A DNA stretch of 6,173 nt from an uncultured Mollicutes bacterium (lineage in GTDB: Bacteria > Bacillota_I > Bacilli_A > Acholeplasmatales > Anaeroplasmataceae). The notes below the pieces were generated by a model that ran no database searches, had not been told where the DNA came from, and saw only the letters and a program-made list of their open reading frames with translations. A program made the translations under genes and the position numbers. Below are positions 4,273-6,173 of this stretch, piece after piece. The stretch spans positions 1-6,173 of the forward strand of contig CALCWU010000190.1 in NCBI GenBank assembly GCA_937905855.1. The letters are read 5' to 3'. The first letter of the stretch is position 1. Each line of letters starts with the position of its first letter.

Positions 4273-6173
4273 ATGCAAAAAAAATTAGAAGAATTAGAAA
4301 AGGAATTTAATACTAGCTTAAATGGTGGTTTAACTGATGATAATGCAGTTAAAAATCAACAAAAATATGGCAAGAATCAATTAGAAGGCAAAAAAAAGAC
4401 CAGTTTCTTTATTAAATTTTTGCTACAATTTAAAGATGCATTAATAATAATTTTATTAATTGCGGCCGTAATTTCTATTATTATTGATCCTAAAGAATGG
4501 ATTGAGAGCTTAATTATTTTAGTTGTTGTTATCGCAAATGCATTACTTGGAGTTATTCAAGAAAGCAGAGCTGAAAAAAGTTTGGATGCTTTAAAGAAGA
4601 TGTCATCACCAATAGCCAAGGTAATTCGTAATAACGCTTTAATAACTATTCCATCTGAAGATGTAGTTGTCGGTGATATTATTGTAGTTGAAGCAGGCGA
4701 TAGTATTTGTGCAGATGCAAGAATTATTGAATGTACTAATTTAAAGGTTGATGAATCAGCGTTAACAGGTGAATCAGTTCCTGTTAATAAAAATAATGGC
4801 TATATCGAGGATGAAAATATTGCATTAGGAGATAAAAAGAATTGTCTATTTTCTTCAACCTATGTGACAAATGGTAAGGCAAAGGCAATAGTAACAAGCA
4901 CTGGAATGAATACTGAAATTGGTAAGATTGCCGGAATGCTTTCAGATACAAAAGAAAATGCTACGCCATTACAAAATAAATTAACAAGTGTTGGCAAAAT
5001 GATTGGGTTAATGGCTTTAGTAATTTGTGTGATAGTATTTGCTTTAGAACTAATAGCTGTAAGAGATAACATTAAAAATGAATGGTTGGAGGCTTTTAAA
5101 ACAGCTGTTGCGTTAGCTGTTGCCGCAATTCCAGAAGGACTTGCTACTGTTGTAACAATTGTTCTTGCCATTGGTGTTGGTAAAATGAGTAAAAGAAATG
5201 CTATTGTTAAAAGATTACCAGCAGTTGAAACATTAGGTTCTACAAATGTAGTTTGCTCTGATAAGACAGGAACCTTAACGCAAAATAAAATGACAGTTGT
5301 TAAAATTTATCGCAACAATTTAAAAATAATTGAAAATATTACTGATGATGAAGCTAAAATGCTTAGCTATTTCGCTATTTGCTGTGATGCTTCAATAAAT
5401 GTGATTAATGGTAAGGTTGAAAGAGTTGGTGACCCTACAGAATTAGCTCTTTTAGATATTAATTATTCATATGGTTTAAATATTAAAGATTATAAGAGAT
5501 TTTTAGACATTCCTTTTGATAGTGAAAGAAAATTAATGACAACTGTTATATATGATAATGGCGAGTATGTTGCAATTACAAAGGGTGCACCTGATATAAT
5601 TATTTCTATTGCTACAAATGATTCTGATGAGTTAACAAAGGCTCTTAATGTTAATAAGGAGATGGCTGAGGGTGCTTTAAGAGTATTAGCACTTGGTATA
5701 AAAAAATTTAAAACACTACCTAATATTTCTGATCTTGAGCATGACTTAACATTTATTGGACTTGTTGGTATGATTGATCCTGCAAGAGATGAGGTTAAAG
5801 ATTCAATTAATCTTGCTAAGCAGGCTGGAATTAAAACAGTAATGATTACTGGTGACCATATTGTTACAGCTAAAGCAATCGCATCTGAACTTGGAATTTT
5901 AGACGAAAATCATAAAGCGATAACATCTGGCGAGCTTGAGAAGCTTAGTGATGAGTATCTTGATGAGCATATTGACGAATATCGTGTTTTTGCTCGCGTT
6001 GCACCTAAAGATAAGGTTAGAATTGTAGAAGCATGGCAAAAAAATGGAGCAATTGTTGCTATGACAGGTGATGGAGTTAATGACGCTCCTGCACTTAAAA
6101 AGGCTGATATTGGTTGTGCAATGGGTATAACAGGAACAGATGTTTCTAAAGAAGCAGCTGATATGATTTTAGT
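4273..6173 (+). CDS. P2-type cation ATPase (Ca2+/Mn2+ exporter), cut at the window's right edge
   Basis: The frame starts at ATG 4273 behind AGGAGG (4262-4267) and stays open to the last base, giving 633 residues of an expected 850-900. It pumps a divalent cation across the membrane using ATP. Visible landmarks are a short cytoplasmic N-terminus typical of Ca2+-type pumps, M1 and M2 at about 57-72 and 77-95, the actuator-domain TGES at 165-168, M3 at about 242-262, and M4 with IPEGL at 286-290, whose Glu is a metal ligand in Ca2+ pumps. Next come the phosphorylation site DKTGT with Asp330, GDPTE at 386-390, the nucleotide-site KGAP at 437-440, DPAR at 502-505, TGD at 526-528 and the hinge TGDGVNDAPAL at 598-608. 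M5 to M10, with the remaining metal ligands, lie outside the window, so specificity cannot be read from the protein. The manganese-type riboswitch in front argues for Mn2+ export, as for Lactococcus yoaB and pneumococcal mgtA. The nucleotide domain is compact. Confidence 0.95.
   Translation, partial: MQKKLEELEKEFNTSLNGGLTDDNAVKNQQKYGKNQLEGKKKTSFFIKFLLQFKDALIIILLIAAVISIIIDPKEWIESLIILVVVIANALLGVIQESRAEKSLDALKKMSSPIAKVIRNNALITIPSEDVVVGDIIVVEAGDSICADARIIECTNLKVDESALTGESVPVNKNNGYIEDENIALGDKKNCLFSSTYVTNGKAKAIVTSTGMNTEIGKIAGMLSDTKENATPLQNKLTSVGKMIGLMALVICVIVFALELIAVRDNIKNEWLEAFKTAVALAVAAIPEGLATVVTIVLAIGVGKMSKRNAIVKRLPAVETLGSTNVVCSDKTGTLTQNKMTVVKIYRNNLKIIENITDDEAKMLSYFAICCDASINVINGKVERVGDPTELALLDINYSYGLNIKDYKRFLDIPFDSERKLMTTVIYDNGEYVAITKGAPDIIISIATNDSDELTKALNVNKEMAEGALRVLALGIKKFKTLPNISDLEHDLTFIGLVGMIDPARDEVKDSINLAKQAGIKTVMITGDHIVTAKAIASELGILDENHKAITSGELEKLSDEYLDEHIDEYRVFARVAPKDKVRIVEAWQKNGAIVAMTGDGVNDAPALKKADIGCAMGITGTDVSKEAADMIL

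Noticed and set aside
4860..5171. Minus-strand open frame opposite the ATPase
   Set aside because: It lies fully inside the ATPase, whose M3/M4 and actuator motifs are clear on the + strand. Its hydrophobicity is the reverse of membrane segments.
1..6173. CRISPR array, tRNA/rRNA genes, insertion sequences, prophage or defence genes
   Set aside because: No regularly spaced repeats, tRNA-like cloverleaf, transposase motifs or terminal repeats were seen. The window is explained by transport, hydrogenase and metal-control genes.

Overview
The window is about 6.2 kb of AT-rich DNA with every recognisable gene on the + strand. The base composition, strong GGAGG-type ribosome binding sites, TTGaaa/TATAAT promoters, normal use of TGA as a stop (TGG for Trp) and a group B-type [FeFe] hydrogenase together suggest an anaerobic, low-GC Bacillota (Firmicutes) bacterium, for example a gut or rumen clostridial or Erysipelotrichia/Acholeplasma-like lineage. 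The exact taxon cannot be read from this window.

Layout. (1) Positions 1-1617 hold a translationally coupled unit: the end of a small membrane-anchored helical-repeat (TPR-like) protein, then two tandem short-chain CHR-family (chromate transporter) genes, each joined to the gene before it by an ATGA stop/start overlap. The second CHR gene is interrupted by an apparent one-base deletion in a T run near 1500-1503. Its lost C-terminus is still readable in the -1 frame up to 1617. (2) A sigma-A-type promoter at 1644-1672 drives a monomeric [FeFe] hydrogenase of the group B type (1703-3202). A 7-4-7 inverted repeat overlaps its -35 box. Ten bases downstream is a polytopic membrane protein of the YjdF/DUF2238-like kind, which carries a calcium-loop-like D-x-D-G-D-G motif in its large loop. 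(3) A second promoter (4072-4100) sits in the last codons of that membrane protein gene. It starts a leader with the hallmarks of a yybP-ykoY manganese riboswitch (core GGGGAGTAGC), whose closing stem overlaps a strong intrinsic terminator (4214-4253). Behind it lies a P2-type (Ca2+/Mn2+) cation ATPase, open at the right edge of the window.

How the parts work together. The hydrogenase and its membrane neighbour look like one transcription unit. The riboswitch terminator is the only convincing terminator in the window, so it would also catch transcripts reading through from the hydrogenase unit. The ATPase is most simply read as an exporter, with Mn2+ (possibly Ca2+) binding to the leader RNA and switching its gene on. 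I do not see a wholly unknown multi-gene system here. The most noteworthy items are the metal-sensing leader, the frameshifted CHR partner, the palindrome over the hydrogenase promoter, the 16-cysteine N-terminal region of the hydrogenase, and the calcium-loop motif in the membrane protein.
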